Positions 46,026 through 54,069 of a DNA stretch of 64,000 nt are shown piece after piece. How positions within the stretch are numbered: the stretch's first letter is position 1; the number at the start of each line of letters is the position of its first letter. The DNA is taken from the NCBI GenBank assembly GCA_028821605.1, contig JAPPFM010000055.1, forward strand, positions 62,001 through 126,000, read 5' to 3'. Both the position numbers and the translations under genes were made by a program. The notes under the pieces were generated by a model. That model was not told the DNA's origin. It saw only the letters and a program-made list of their open reading frames with translations, and did no database searches. The DNA comes from Candidatus Poribacteria bacterium (GTDB lineage Bacteria > Poribacteria > WGA-4E > WGA-3G).

Positions 46026-47594
46026 CTATACTTCAATTTTGATGAAGACCAGAAATGTTATCATGAATAGGACAAGGTTGATGAATACCAGCAAAAGTAA
46101 TTCCGGTAGGGCGCGCTGTGCGTTGATGCTGACATCTGCCTGCTCAAAACGAAAGTCAGGCAGAATCGACCAGTCTACGGTGCCTTGATTCGTTGAAAAC
46201 CACTGTAGACTCGCGAAGACATCTCTCTCATGAAAAGCGTCAATGAGGGTACGCCGGTATGTCTGCGCGGCTCGAATATAGTCGATCATGCTGTCTAAAT
46301 CGGTACCTGCCCACGCGGCGGTTGCAAACGTGTACAGACTCGCCGGACTGAGTTTCATGAGTCGTTCATCCCATCGTGCTTGTCTGTGGGATATCTGTGC
46401 CACCAGTTGCTCCGCAACTAAGTACACCTTTTCGGCATTCTGGATTTGCAGTGTCGCGGCGAATTCATAGTAACGGCGCAAGTGTGTTACCAAGGTATCC
46501 GCAGTATTTTTCAATTCGATTTGGATGTTAACCCGAGGGAAGTCCCCGAGATACCACCCCCCGCCTTTATAGAAGCCGGTACCTGTAAATGTATCGAAAA
46601 ATAGTGGAGGGTCGCCCTTAAGTGGACTACTCGCTAAGAACCGATCCCGTTCTCGATCTGCCTCTTCCCGAATCTGTGCTACCTGCTGGTTGGTGGATAA
46701 TTTCTCTGCCCGCATGCCGCCCACCGGATTCAGGGCAAACCGACTCCAGTTTGGATAGACAAGCACCAAAACCACCCATAGGAACATACAGAGCATCAAG
46801 GACGTGGCAGCACGGCGCGTTGTTGTGGAAATGAGCAGACCGATCAGGTAGAAAACCGATAGGTAGACAATTGTTGTCAAAACAATGCCGCCAATTCGTA
46901 GAAAGTCGTCTGTGTTGAATTGCAGGGAACGCGCGAAAGAACACTGAATCAGGGCGAGCAGTAGACTCATTAGCACAGGGAGCAGCAGACAGACCATCGC
47001 CGCGAGATACTTGGCAAGCAGGATACTCCCGCGCCCGACAGGGTGTGAGAGCACCAAGCGCAAGGTGCCGGTTTCCCAATCGCCTGCAATGGCATCATAA
47101 GCGAAAAGCAGGGACAGTAGACTCAACACAACTTGAAAGGTAAAGACAATATCTATCTGTGAAAAGAGATAGAGATAGGGGTTATTTAAACCGAGGGGTG
47201 TCCCCGGACTTGAGAGGGATGGTACGCTCCCAAACGTCCACTGTTCTTCCTCTGGTCTGACATCAGCTATCGGGTTTGAGAGGGCTGGCACACTGTCAAA
47301 CGCTATGTCAATATCGCTGCCGAAACGCGTCTCTAAGCCAGCACTAAAGAGACTCAGGGGGTTCGGAGGACGCTGAACCTTCAACTTCAAGACCGAATAG
47401 GCAGGTGTTGCTGCGACTGTCTCGCGGTTCACTGCTTCTTTCTGGCTGTAGTCGGCGAGACGCTCTTCGTGTGCGCCGATCAGGACAAACGTATTGGCGA
47501 CAACGAGTAGGAGTGTAATGATGACCGCAGCGAAAAAACGCGCGCTCATCAGATGGGTCAAAAATTCTTGGCGTATTAGGGTTAGGAACATCAT
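46026..47594 (-). CDS. ABC-2 type permease, B type (copy 2)
   Basis: About 522 residues starting MMFLTLIRQEFLTHLMSARF; the ribosome site is weak and 47612 is an upstream alternative. Same architecture as 29718: N-terminal helix, exposed loop (longer here, with two SxPxL repeats), a helix cluster with AGDWETGTLRLVLSHPVGRG, a large soluble part with SPASLYTFATAAWAGTDLDS and WFSTNQGTVDW, and a C-terminal helix ending FIKIEV. It is downstream of the ECF-DnaN gene by 129 bases. Confidence 0.85.
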   Translation of the reverse strand: MMFLTLIRQEFLTHLMSARFFAAVIITLLLVVANTFVLIGAHEERLADYSQKEAVNRETVAATPAYSVLKLKVQRPPNPLSLFSAGLETRFGSDIDIAFDSVPALSNPIADVRPEEEQWTFGSVPSLSSPGTPLGLNNPYLYLFSQIDIVFTFQVVLSLLSLLFAYDAIAGDWETGTLRLVLSHPVGRGSILLAKYLAAMVCLLLPVLMSLLLALIQCSFARSLQFNTDDFLRIGGIVLTTIVYLSVFYLIGLLISTTTRRAATSLMLCMFLWVVLVLVYPNWSRFALNPVGGMRAEKLSTNQQVAQIREEADRERDRFLASSPLKGDPPLFFDTFTGTGFYKGGGWYLGDFPRVNIQIELKNTADTLVTHLRRYYEFAATLQIQNAEKVYLVAEQLVAQISHRQARWDERLMKLSPASLYTFATAAWAGTDLDSMIDYIRAAQTYRRTLIDAFHERDVFASLQWFSTNQGTVDWSILPDFRFEQADVSINAQRALPELLLLVFINLVLFMITFLVFIKIEV

Positions 47595-47632
47595 GCAATC
47601 GGTGCGGTGCACCTACCGTATCTAATATGGTA

Positions 47633-47653
47633 GGCGAGGATTGTATCCTCGCC
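47633..47653. repeat. Short palindromes between ECF-DnaN and permease B
   Basis: GGCGAGGATTG/TATCCTCGCC hairpin, next to a second palindrome CCTACCGTATCTAATATGG that begins at about 47612. They could act as an attenuator or be mobile palindromes. Confidence 0.5.
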
Positions 47654-47723
47654 AGCACAGGAGAGGTGTCTTTGTTTGATAAATGTCAACGTATTTTCAG
47701 GCTTTAGTATAAAATGACGGGAC

Positions 47724-49442
47724 TTAGGATTCTAAGTTCATCGGCATGATGAGGCAGATATGTCCGTCCTTACCAATAGGTTTAACAGCGACAGGGTTCA
47801 ACACACCCGAAAACTCCAAGGACACAGACTCCGTTTCAATGTGCAAGAGTGTCTCTATCAGCAGCTGAGCGTTCATACCGATACGGATGTTCCCAGTGCT
47901 GGACTCGGCTGCTAATGTCTCATGTATTTCATCTGTCTCAGAGGTCTTCGCCGAGATCCGAATCTGTTGTTCGTCTATTTCTAAACAGACCCGAGAGCAT
48001 TCCGGATTTGCGAGCGACAAAATTTTATCCATCGCATGCACAATAGATGCTTTCGGCACAACTATATGCGCCTTAGAGGATCCTGGAATGAGTTTCTCAT
48101 ACGGCGGATATTCAGCGTCTACCAATCGCGTCGTCACCGTAGCGCGCTCGTCCGCAAAGAGAATCTGGTTCTCAATGCGTGAGATTCTTATCTCTGGGGC
48201 GTTAGCAAAGGTTCGTTCAATCTCTTTGACGGCTTTGAGGGGTACGATGAATCCATCGCTTTCTTGGGATAATTTAAGGGGTTCACAATGTGCGACGGCA
48301 AGTTGTATACCATCGGCTGCAACGATCTCGGTTCTGTCCTCAAGCAGGTTAAAATAGAGTCCGTTTAGGCATGCCTGTCGGGCTTTCTTTGCAGGCGCAG
48401 CAAATTCAGTTTTATGAAGAACAGACCGCAGGATTTCTCCATCAATAGCGAATGCTGCCTCGTCAATGGAAGGGAGTTGTGGGAATTCTTCATCGGCAAG
48501 TTTGACGGTTTTGTGAATGCCATTTCCAGAAGTGATTTCAATCCGATTGTTTGTCGTAGTTGTCAAGTCTATCGGTTTCTCAGTGGGCCACGCTTTAACA
48601 ATATCCGCCAGTTTTCCGGCGGGGATAAGGATTGTACCCGCTTCTTTGACTGTCCCGTCAACTTTCATTCTGATGCCGATTTCCATGTCCGTCGCCATAC
48701 ATTCAATCGTGCTTCCCTCGGCGTGGATGAGAATAGGCGGCGTATTCTGCTCACTCGCGACACCCTGTAGCACTTGTAGGGAGGACAAAAGGTTATCTCT
48801 TTCAAAGGTTAATTTCATTCCGAAATCTCCGTTCAAATGTGTTTGGGAGTGATGTTCCGCTTCAATTGTGATATCTAACGCTTCTTGAATCATGAATTCA
48901 TACTTCTTTAGTTGTTGCCGGGCGCGGCGGAGACGACTCCTAATCGTGTTTTCTGGTACACCTAAGAAGTTAACGATTTCTGCATAAGTCATGCCTTCAA
49001 GGTAATGAAGCGTGATGACTGTTCGGTTGTTTTCCTTCAACTTCGCAAGCAACTTTTCGACCAGGTCGCGTCGCGCTTCAGCAAAAATTTCCGCGTGCTC
49101 TGTTGCGACAAATCGGGAATATGCTTCTGTCTCTATTCCTGAGAGGTCGGCTTCTTCCAGTGGTTCGGTTTGTCGCTGGTTTTTTCGGAGCCACGCAATA
49201 CAGAGACGATCTGCAATCACATAAAGCCATCTTGGAAACCGTGTCGGGTCTTCCAAGGTTTCCAATTTCTGATAGGCTTGCAGAAAGGTCTCCTGCGTAA
49301 TATCTTCAGCGATATGGAAATCCCGAATTTTCCGCCATGCGAGCGTGTGGACCTGTTTCTGGTACTTTCTCACCAGACTTGCAAAGGCGGTCTCATCACC
49401 CGCAAGGATGCGTTGGATCAACACAACATCGTCGTTTTTCAT
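47724..49442 (-). CDS. ECF sigma factor fused to a DNA polymerase III beta clamp
   Basis: 572 residues from ATG 49442 (GGAG seven bases upstream). Residues about 1-185 are an ECF sigma factor: AEDITQETFLQAYQKL, FPRWLYVIADRLCIAWLRK and region 4 NRTVITLHYLEGMTYAEIVNFLGVPENTIRSRLRRARQQL. Residues 209-572 (364) are a full-length DnaN: MKLTFERDNLLSSLQVLQGV at the start, ACLNGLYFNLLEDRTEIVAADG, AEYPPYEKLIP, and the canonical end GHICLIMPMNL. The clamp part has the normal family length of about 366 and all three subdomains. CGGAG and ATG 48818 mark the junction. A sigma-clamp fusion is unknown to me. Promoter motif P5 lies 105 bases upstream. Confidence 0.92.
   Translation of the reverse strand: MKNDDVVLIQRILAGDETAFASLVRKYQKQVHTLAWRKIRDFHIAEDITQETFLQAYQKLETLEDPTRFPRWLYVIADRLCIAWLRKNQRQTEPLEEADLSGIETEAYSRFVATEHAEIFAEARRDLVEKLLAKLKENNRTVITLHYLEGMTYAEIVNFLGVPENTIRSRLRRARQQLKKYEFMIQEALDITIEAEHHSQTHLNGDFGMKLTFERDNLLSSLQVLQGVASEQNTPPILIHAEGSTIECMATDMEIGIRMKVDGTVKEAGTILIPAGKLADIVKAWPTEKPIDLTTTTNNRIEITSGNGIHKTVKLADEEFPQLPSIDEAAFAIDGEILRSVLHKTEFAAPAKKARQACLNGLYFNLLEDRTEIVAADGIQLAVAHCEPLKLSQESDGFIVPLKAVKEIERTFANAPEIRISRIENQILFADERATVTTRLVDAEYPPYEKLIPGSSKAHIVVPKASIVHAMDKILSLANPECSRVCLEIDEQQIRISAKTSETDEIHETLAAESSTGNIRIGMNAQLLIETLLHIETESVSLEFSGVLNPVAVKPIGKDGHICLIMPMNLES
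48816..48833 (-). promoter_or_regulatory. Internal Shine-Dalgarno and ATG at sigma/clamp junction
   Basis: On the - strand CGGAGATTTCGGAATG; in-frame ATG 48818 (residue 209) is exactly where a free DnaN would begin. Confidence 0.55.
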
Positions 49443-49537
49443 CAAATATCTCCAGAAAGACTGTTTTCATCAAAGGAACTTATGCAATTTCCATGTTTCG
49501 GTTACAAATCGCAAAGAAGCACTTTATCAATTCACTT

Positions 49538-49576
49538 CACTATAGTGACGCGAACTACGAAAAAAAAGTGTGCATA
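49538..49576 (-). promoter_or_regulatory. ECF-like promoter motif P5
   Basis: On the - strand TATGCACACTTTTTTTT, then TTCGCGTCACTATAG. ATGCA to CGTC spacing is 20, one more than in P1-P4; the most diverged member. Confidence 0.5.
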
Positions 49577-49932
49577 ATTCTGCAAAAGAAGCGAAAAAAC
49601 GCATTTGAAAGGTTTGAAAGGAAGTTGATAATACCTCTCGTTTTCTACCTATACATATTTTAACCGAATTCCACTTTTAACTCAACTCAGATTCCACGCC
49701 GTTTTGTGCGTTCTTTCTGGGTTGATTGTGTTTTGCTATAGGTGTGCTTGTGGATAGAGGTTCTCAATTAACGTGAGTTTGAAAATAAAAATTAAAGCGT
49801 CCTGTAGGTTGGGTTGAACGGAGACCTATTAAAAATCGCACACGGCATAGTGTTTTCAGAAGATCAGAGAAACCTGAAAGCACCAAAAACCGAGTGAAAC
49901 CCAACTCATTATGATACCGACACCGTTTGGGA

Positions 49933-50036
49933 TGTTGGGTTTCGCTACAGCTATCTACCCGAACGGTTTATCGAAGAACGAAACGCTGTGTATAGCGAAA
50001 ATGCGCTTGTGGTTTTACCGCTCAACCCAACCTACG
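49933..50036. repeat. Dispersed repeat R4, copy 2
   Basis: Begins GTTGGGTTTCGCTACAGCTA and ends CCGCTCAACCCAACCTACG; relative of 33160-33265. Both copies lie upstream of an ECF fusion gene. Confidence 0.55.
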
Positions 50037-50263
50037 TCCATATTTGTATTTTATTCTTCAACCCACGTTTAATTATCAACCTCACGTTCAATTAGGTTTG
50101 AACCTAAAGAAGGGCTTTTTCAGGGAAGGGTAAAAAAGTATGCGGGCACCCACAAGGGGAAGAAATCCGCAGAAACACCCAAGCAAAGACACCAAGCAAA
50201 AACCCCCTAAAAGAGATCTATTATTTTTAGATTTCACCATAAATATCTTTGTCGTTCCGAATT

Positions 50264-51565
50264 CTAATCTTTTCGCAGAGCTTCAATTGGGGAAAGCGAC
50301 GATGCCTTTAGCGCGGGATACAGACCAAAGGAGATACCGATTATCGCTGAAACCGATACAGAAATCAATATCCATTGTGGGGAGACAACTGCGGGCCATT
50401 CGGGAACAATTTTGACGATTTTGACGGCGAGCAGTGCCATCCCTTCACCGGCGAGAATGCCCAACCCAACGCCGATTGCACCGCCTACACCACACATAAT
50501 GACTGACTCTATTAGAAATTGCAGTAGAATATCCAACCGTTTCGCACCGAGTGCCTTCCGAAGTCCAATTTCACGAGTGCGTTCGGTAACAGCGACTAAC
50601 ATCATGTTCATAATCCCGATGCCGCCGACGAGGAGCGAGAATCCGGCGATGCTGCCTAAGGTAATTTTTATAATTTTACTGATTTTATCTAATTGCGCCA
50701 TACCGGCTTGCATCTCAAAGATCTCGATGAAATCGTCTTGATTTCTATGCCGTTTCCGGATGACGGTTTTTACCTCTTCAACTGCCTGAGGCACATCGTC
50801 AACGGTATGTGCATAGACCGTGATACGCGGAATCTGGTCATTGCCCGTGAAGCGTTCCTGGATGGTTGATACAGGAATAAAGACAAGATTATCGAAACTA
50901 ACACCGAACCGGAGACTTGTACCTCTCGGTACGAATGTGCCAATAACCGTGAAGCGTTCCGTGGATCGTCTCCCCTCTTTTTGTCCCCAACGGTTGTGAT
51001 ATTCGCCGTCTCGTGCGATTTTAATTTCCTGTCCCAACGGTGATCTATCACCGAACAGGGCGGTTGCAACCTCATCCCCAAGTACACAGACTTTTGATGC
51101 GTTTCTAACCTCTTCGTCTGTAATAAAACGTCCGTCTTTAACGTTCCAGTCCATTGCGGTGTTATAGTTGGCATCTACGCCGTTCCAGCCTGCACGGGTT
51201 TCAGAGCCGCCTGAAGCTTGGATGAGCACGCCGCCCCAGTTCCAGATTTGTGGCGTGGCAGCACGAACAGTTGGACATTCTGCCTCCATTGCCAACACAT
51301 CTTCGTATTTCAGGTACTCGCTGCTACGATTACGAACCCACCGGTTGTTTACGCGTTTGTACCACATACGGTACACGAAGAACTGATTTGCACCACCTAA
51401 TTTCTGGGCATCTTGCCGGACAATTTCCTTGGCACCATCACCAATCGCTATCATTGCTAATACCGAAGCGACACCGATGATAATACCAAGCATGGTTAAT
51501 AATGAACGCATTTTGTTACTACGAATCGCAGAGATTCCGACAGATACCGCCTCGACTATACGCAT
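50264..51565 (-). CDS. FtsX/MacB-type ABC permease
   Basis: 433 residues from ATG 51565, with GGAGG five bases upstream. N-terminal helix (MRSLLTMLGIIIGVASVLAM), a periplasmic MacB-PCD-like domain to about residue 300, then three helices with GSIAGFSLLVGGIGIMNMMLV and the TREIGLRKALGAKR coupling motif. It is a paralogue of 24860. No MacB ATPase or MacA adaptor gene adjoins it. In both occurrences the permease lies in a cluster with a pair of fused ABC exporters. Confidence 0.9.
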   Translation of the reverse strand: MRIVEAVSVGISAIRSNKMRSLLTMLGIIIGVASVLAMIAIGDGAKEIVRQDAQKLGGANQFFVYRMWYKRVNNRWVRNRSSEYLKYEDVLAMEAECPTVRAATPQIWNWGGVLIQASGGSETRAGWNGVDANYNTAMDWNVKDGRFITDEEVRNASKVCVLGDEVATALFGDRSPLGQEIKIARDGEYHNRWGQKEGRRSTERFTVIGTFVPRGTSLRFGVSFDNLVFIPVSTIQERFTGNDQIPRITVYAHTVDDVPQAVEEVKTVIRKRHRNQDDFIEIFEMQAGMAQLDKISKIIKITLGSIAGFSLLVGGIGIMNMMLVAVTERTREIGLRKALGAKRLDILLQFLIESVIMCGVGGAIGVGLGILAGEGMALLAVKIVKIVPEWPAVVSPQWILISVSVSAIIGISFGLYPALKASSLSPIEALRKD

Positions 51566-51734
51566 TTCATCCTCCAAACTATAGTGAAATCTTTGTATAC
51601 TGATTTTCGATTGGATTTTTTGTTGTTGTATATTAGTAAAAAAGTGTTCTTTCTTCTTCAGTATTATGGATACGCTTTAAGCGCGAAAAGATTGTCTTAA
51701 TTTTATAGGACTTGCACACTTCACAGGTAGATAA

Positions 51735-52004
51735 GGTTTGTAACCGCACCATAGGTGTTGATTTAGGGTTTTTCACGGTATTTTTTAGCAGCGTCTTAAT
51801 AGATGCCGCCCCTACGGGGCTAAAGAATTTGGGCAAACGCGGTTCTACACAGATGTCGTCCCTACGGGACTAAAGAGGGTTTCTGGCGTGTCCAAAGTTT
51901 ATGGATCAAACCCGGCGCAGTTGGAAACAGCACCTACCGGACCTGGACCTACAATGATTGTTTGCTCTAAAATTGACACCTATGACGATGTTTGTAACCG
52001 CACC
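51735..52004 (+). repeat. Composite dispersed repeat R1, copy D
   Basis: Left end GGTTTGTAACCGCACCATAG then GTGTTGATTTAGG; right end AAAATTGACACCTATGACGA followed by GTTTGTAACCGCACC. Internal GATGCCGCCCCTACGGGGCT and GATGTCGTCCCTACGGGACT palindromes and ACCCGGCGCAGTTGGAAACA. Confidence 0.75.
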
Positions 52005-52132
52005 GATCCAGAGAGGAAACGTTTATGTTGTCCAAGGACAAGGGTCTCGGCTTAATCTGTCATATTGCCTCTTCGCTCTTTTGGCGCAGCTTGTAGGTTT
52101 CCAAAACTTGCTGTTAAAAAGTGAGGTTATCG

Positions 52133-52163
52133 TTACTACAAAGGAGTTCCAAAATAGTTGCAC
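52133..52163 (-). promoter_or_regulatory. Promoter-like motif S3
   Basis: On the - strand TGCAACTATTTTGG, then CCTTTGTAGTAACG; third example of the S family (others at 36758 and 39340). Confidence 0.4.
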
Positions 52164-52260
52164 TTTTTCTTATCGTCAAATGGGAGAGGTTTGTGGTAGA
52201 AGTCGTGGGTGCAGTTTTGGGAATTGCTCAAGTTGGCAAAGTGTTATTGAATTGCTGTGG

Positions 52261-54069
52261 TTAAGCATACCATGACGCTTGTGCGTTCCACATTTCGGCG
52301 TATAACCCGTTCATAGCAAGTAACTCTTCATGTGTGCCGTCTTCAACGAGTCGTCCTTCATCTAAAACGAGGATTCTATCGCAGAGGCGGGCGACCCCAA
52401 GCCGATGCGAAATGACAAGAGTGGTCCGCGATTCGTCTTTGGTGAGGAGTTCACGGATCATTTCAACTTCGGCGACTGGATCGATGGCAGCAGTGGGTTC
52501 ATCAAACACGACGAATTGGCTCTGTCGGAAAAGTCCACGCGCAACGGCGAGGCGCAGCCATTCTCCACCAGACACATCGCGTCCACCGAATTCATGTCCG
52601 AGCCAAGTATCGAGTTCTTGTGAGAAAGTGGAACCTGCTCTGTCGAGTGTGCGCCGCATACGATTGTCGTCTTGCATGCGATTCAGGTCAGCGAAGCCAA
52701 CGTTGTCTCTGACGGGCAGTAGGAACTTTGTGAAGTCTTGAAAGACAGCACTTGCTGTAGGTTTTTCAGAAGTTGTATCGTTCTGTGTCCTCTGTGAAAA
52801 TGTGAGTGTCCCACTATCTGGTGCGTACAGACCGAGTAATATGTTTGCCAGTGTTGTCTTTCCTGCGCCATTTTTCCCGACGAGCGCGACGGTTTCGCCG
52901 GGCGCAATTTTTGCGGTAATCTCTTTGAGGGTCTGTGTCGCTGCGCGCGGGTATTGGAACGAGAGATCGTTCATGGCAACTGTCATCTCTCTCGCTTCTG
53001 CGGCGAGTAGGGGCATCCCTTGTGGTTGCCCCTGACCCTCCTGAGGTTTCTCCGTCGTATTAGAAACGCTTTCCTCTTTCGTAGATTGCGTTGTGAACAG
53101 TGTCGCCAGATCACGTAAGATGCCGCTCTGTTCGGCGAGATTTCCCATAGAGTGTGCCATATATGAGAGAAATCCTTGTAAGCCAGCGGCGGCGGCAATT
53201 AAGCCGGTGAAGATACCTGCGATTTTTTCAGGGTCTCCACTATGGGCAGTTCGGGCTGCGATGAAAACGATCACGCAGTATCCGAGGATAGAACTGAGGT
53301 TGGCGAGTGCGTTCCAAGCGGTTTTCCTTTTCAGGGATCCTATTTCCACCGTAGCGAGCGTCCGATATGCGTTTTCCCATTTTGAAAGTAGCCACTGTTG
53401 GAGTGTAAAGAGACGCACCTCTGGGCTGCTGACCCGTTGGTAAAGTCGGGCTGCCCACGCTGTCTGTGTTCGGTTAGGACGTGCTGCTGCGCGATCTCGT
53501 TCGAGTTCAAGCCTTGCAATGGGCTTCCTTGTGAAGAGAATGATGGCGGAACTGACGAGCAAAGCGATCATACACCATATATTACGACTTATAATGAGGG
53601 CCGCGCCCAACAGTCCGCACACGCCTGCAACACTATGGACATTTGCCAAAACACTCTGAAACCAGCTGACAACGCGATCACTGAAACCTTGGGTTGCCCG
53701 GCTAAGATTATCGTGAAAGTCAGCATCCAAAAAATGGAGGAGCGGTGTTTGTCCAGCTTGCCGCAGAAGATATTCCTGGAAATGTAGCACAGCTTTATTG
53801 GAGAACCACATCTGTGTTACACCGTTGAAAACATCGGTTAATATCTCCAAGATCATTAGTAGGAGATAAACCCCCATCCATAAAAAGAGTCCTTCAGCGT
53901 TTATTAACGCGTTTGTGAATCCGGCGATGATGATCGGCGAAAAACCGTGACATCCCGCGTTTATCAAACGGAGCAGAAGGATGACAAGGAGCGGAAATGG
54001 GGAAATCCGTATAAATTGCCAGATTAAGCGAAGAACCGCACGTCGCGGTAATGTGTTTGTGTTTTTCAT
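52261..54069 (-). CDS. ABC exporter, fused membrane and ATPase domains (second of pair)
   Basis: 602 residues from ATG 54069, whose A overlaps the TAA of the upstream exporter (TAATG), so translation is coupled; a GTG at 54081 is less likely. Six membrane segments, then Walker A GKNGAGKTTL, signature VSGGEWL, Walker B FVVFDEPTAAID and switch His in LVISHRLGV. A hydrophilic insertion rich in Gln, Pro and Gly lies just before the ATPase domain. Pairs with 54069-55835. Confidence 0.92.
   Translation of the reverse strand: MKNTNTLPRRAVLRLIWQFIRISPFPLLVILLLRLINAGCHGFSPIIIAGFTNALINAEGLFLWMGVYLLLMILEILTDVFNGVTQMWFSNKAVLHFQEYLLRQAGQTPLLHFLDADFHDNLSRATQGFSDRVVSWFQSVLANVHSVAGVCGLLGAALIISRNIWCMIALLVSSAIILFTRKPIARLELERDRAAARPNRTQTAWAARLYQRVSSPEVRLFTLQQWLLSKWENAYRTLATVEIGSLKRKTAWNALANLSSILGYCVIVFIAARTAHSGDPEKIAGIFTGLIAAAAGLQGFLSYMAHSMGNLAEQSGILRDLATLFTTQSTKEESVSNTTEKPQEGQGQPQGMPLLAAEAREMTVAMNDLSFQYPRAATQTLKEITAKIAPGETVALVGKNGAGKTTLANILLGLYAPDSGTLTFSQRTQNDTTSEKPTASAVFQDFTKFLLPVRDNVGFADLNRMQDDNRMRRTLDRAGSTFSQELDTWLGHEFGGRDVSGGEWLRLAVARGLFRQSQFVVFDEPTAAIDPVAEVEMIRELLTKDESRTTLVISHRLGVARLCDRILVLDEGRLVEDGTHEELLAMNGLYAEMWNAQASWYA

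Larger units (their letters stand above)
49443..50263. other. Non-coding region upstream of the ECF-DnaN gene
   Basis: No gene supported in 821 bases. It contains promoter motif P5 (49538-49576), a GTAGGTTGGGTTGAA word (49804), repeat R4 copy 2 (49933-50036), a motif like that before ECF-FtsZ (50101-50139) and a CAGAAACACCCAAGCAAA block (50165-50210). Confidence 0.55.
51566..52260. other. Repeat-rich intergenic region
   Basis: No gene supported. It contains R1 copy D (51735-52004) and a promoter-like TGCAACTATTTT...TTTGTAGTA motif (52133-52163, - strand) that would serve the MacB-type permease 570 bases downstream. Confidence 0.5.

Noticed and set aside
43100-49442. Assembly chimera as the explanation for the sigma fusions
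   Set aside because: Two independent junctions and two TPR paralogues show the same junction design, frames are uninterrupted, and flanking permease genes are arranged alike. It still deserves a read-level check.
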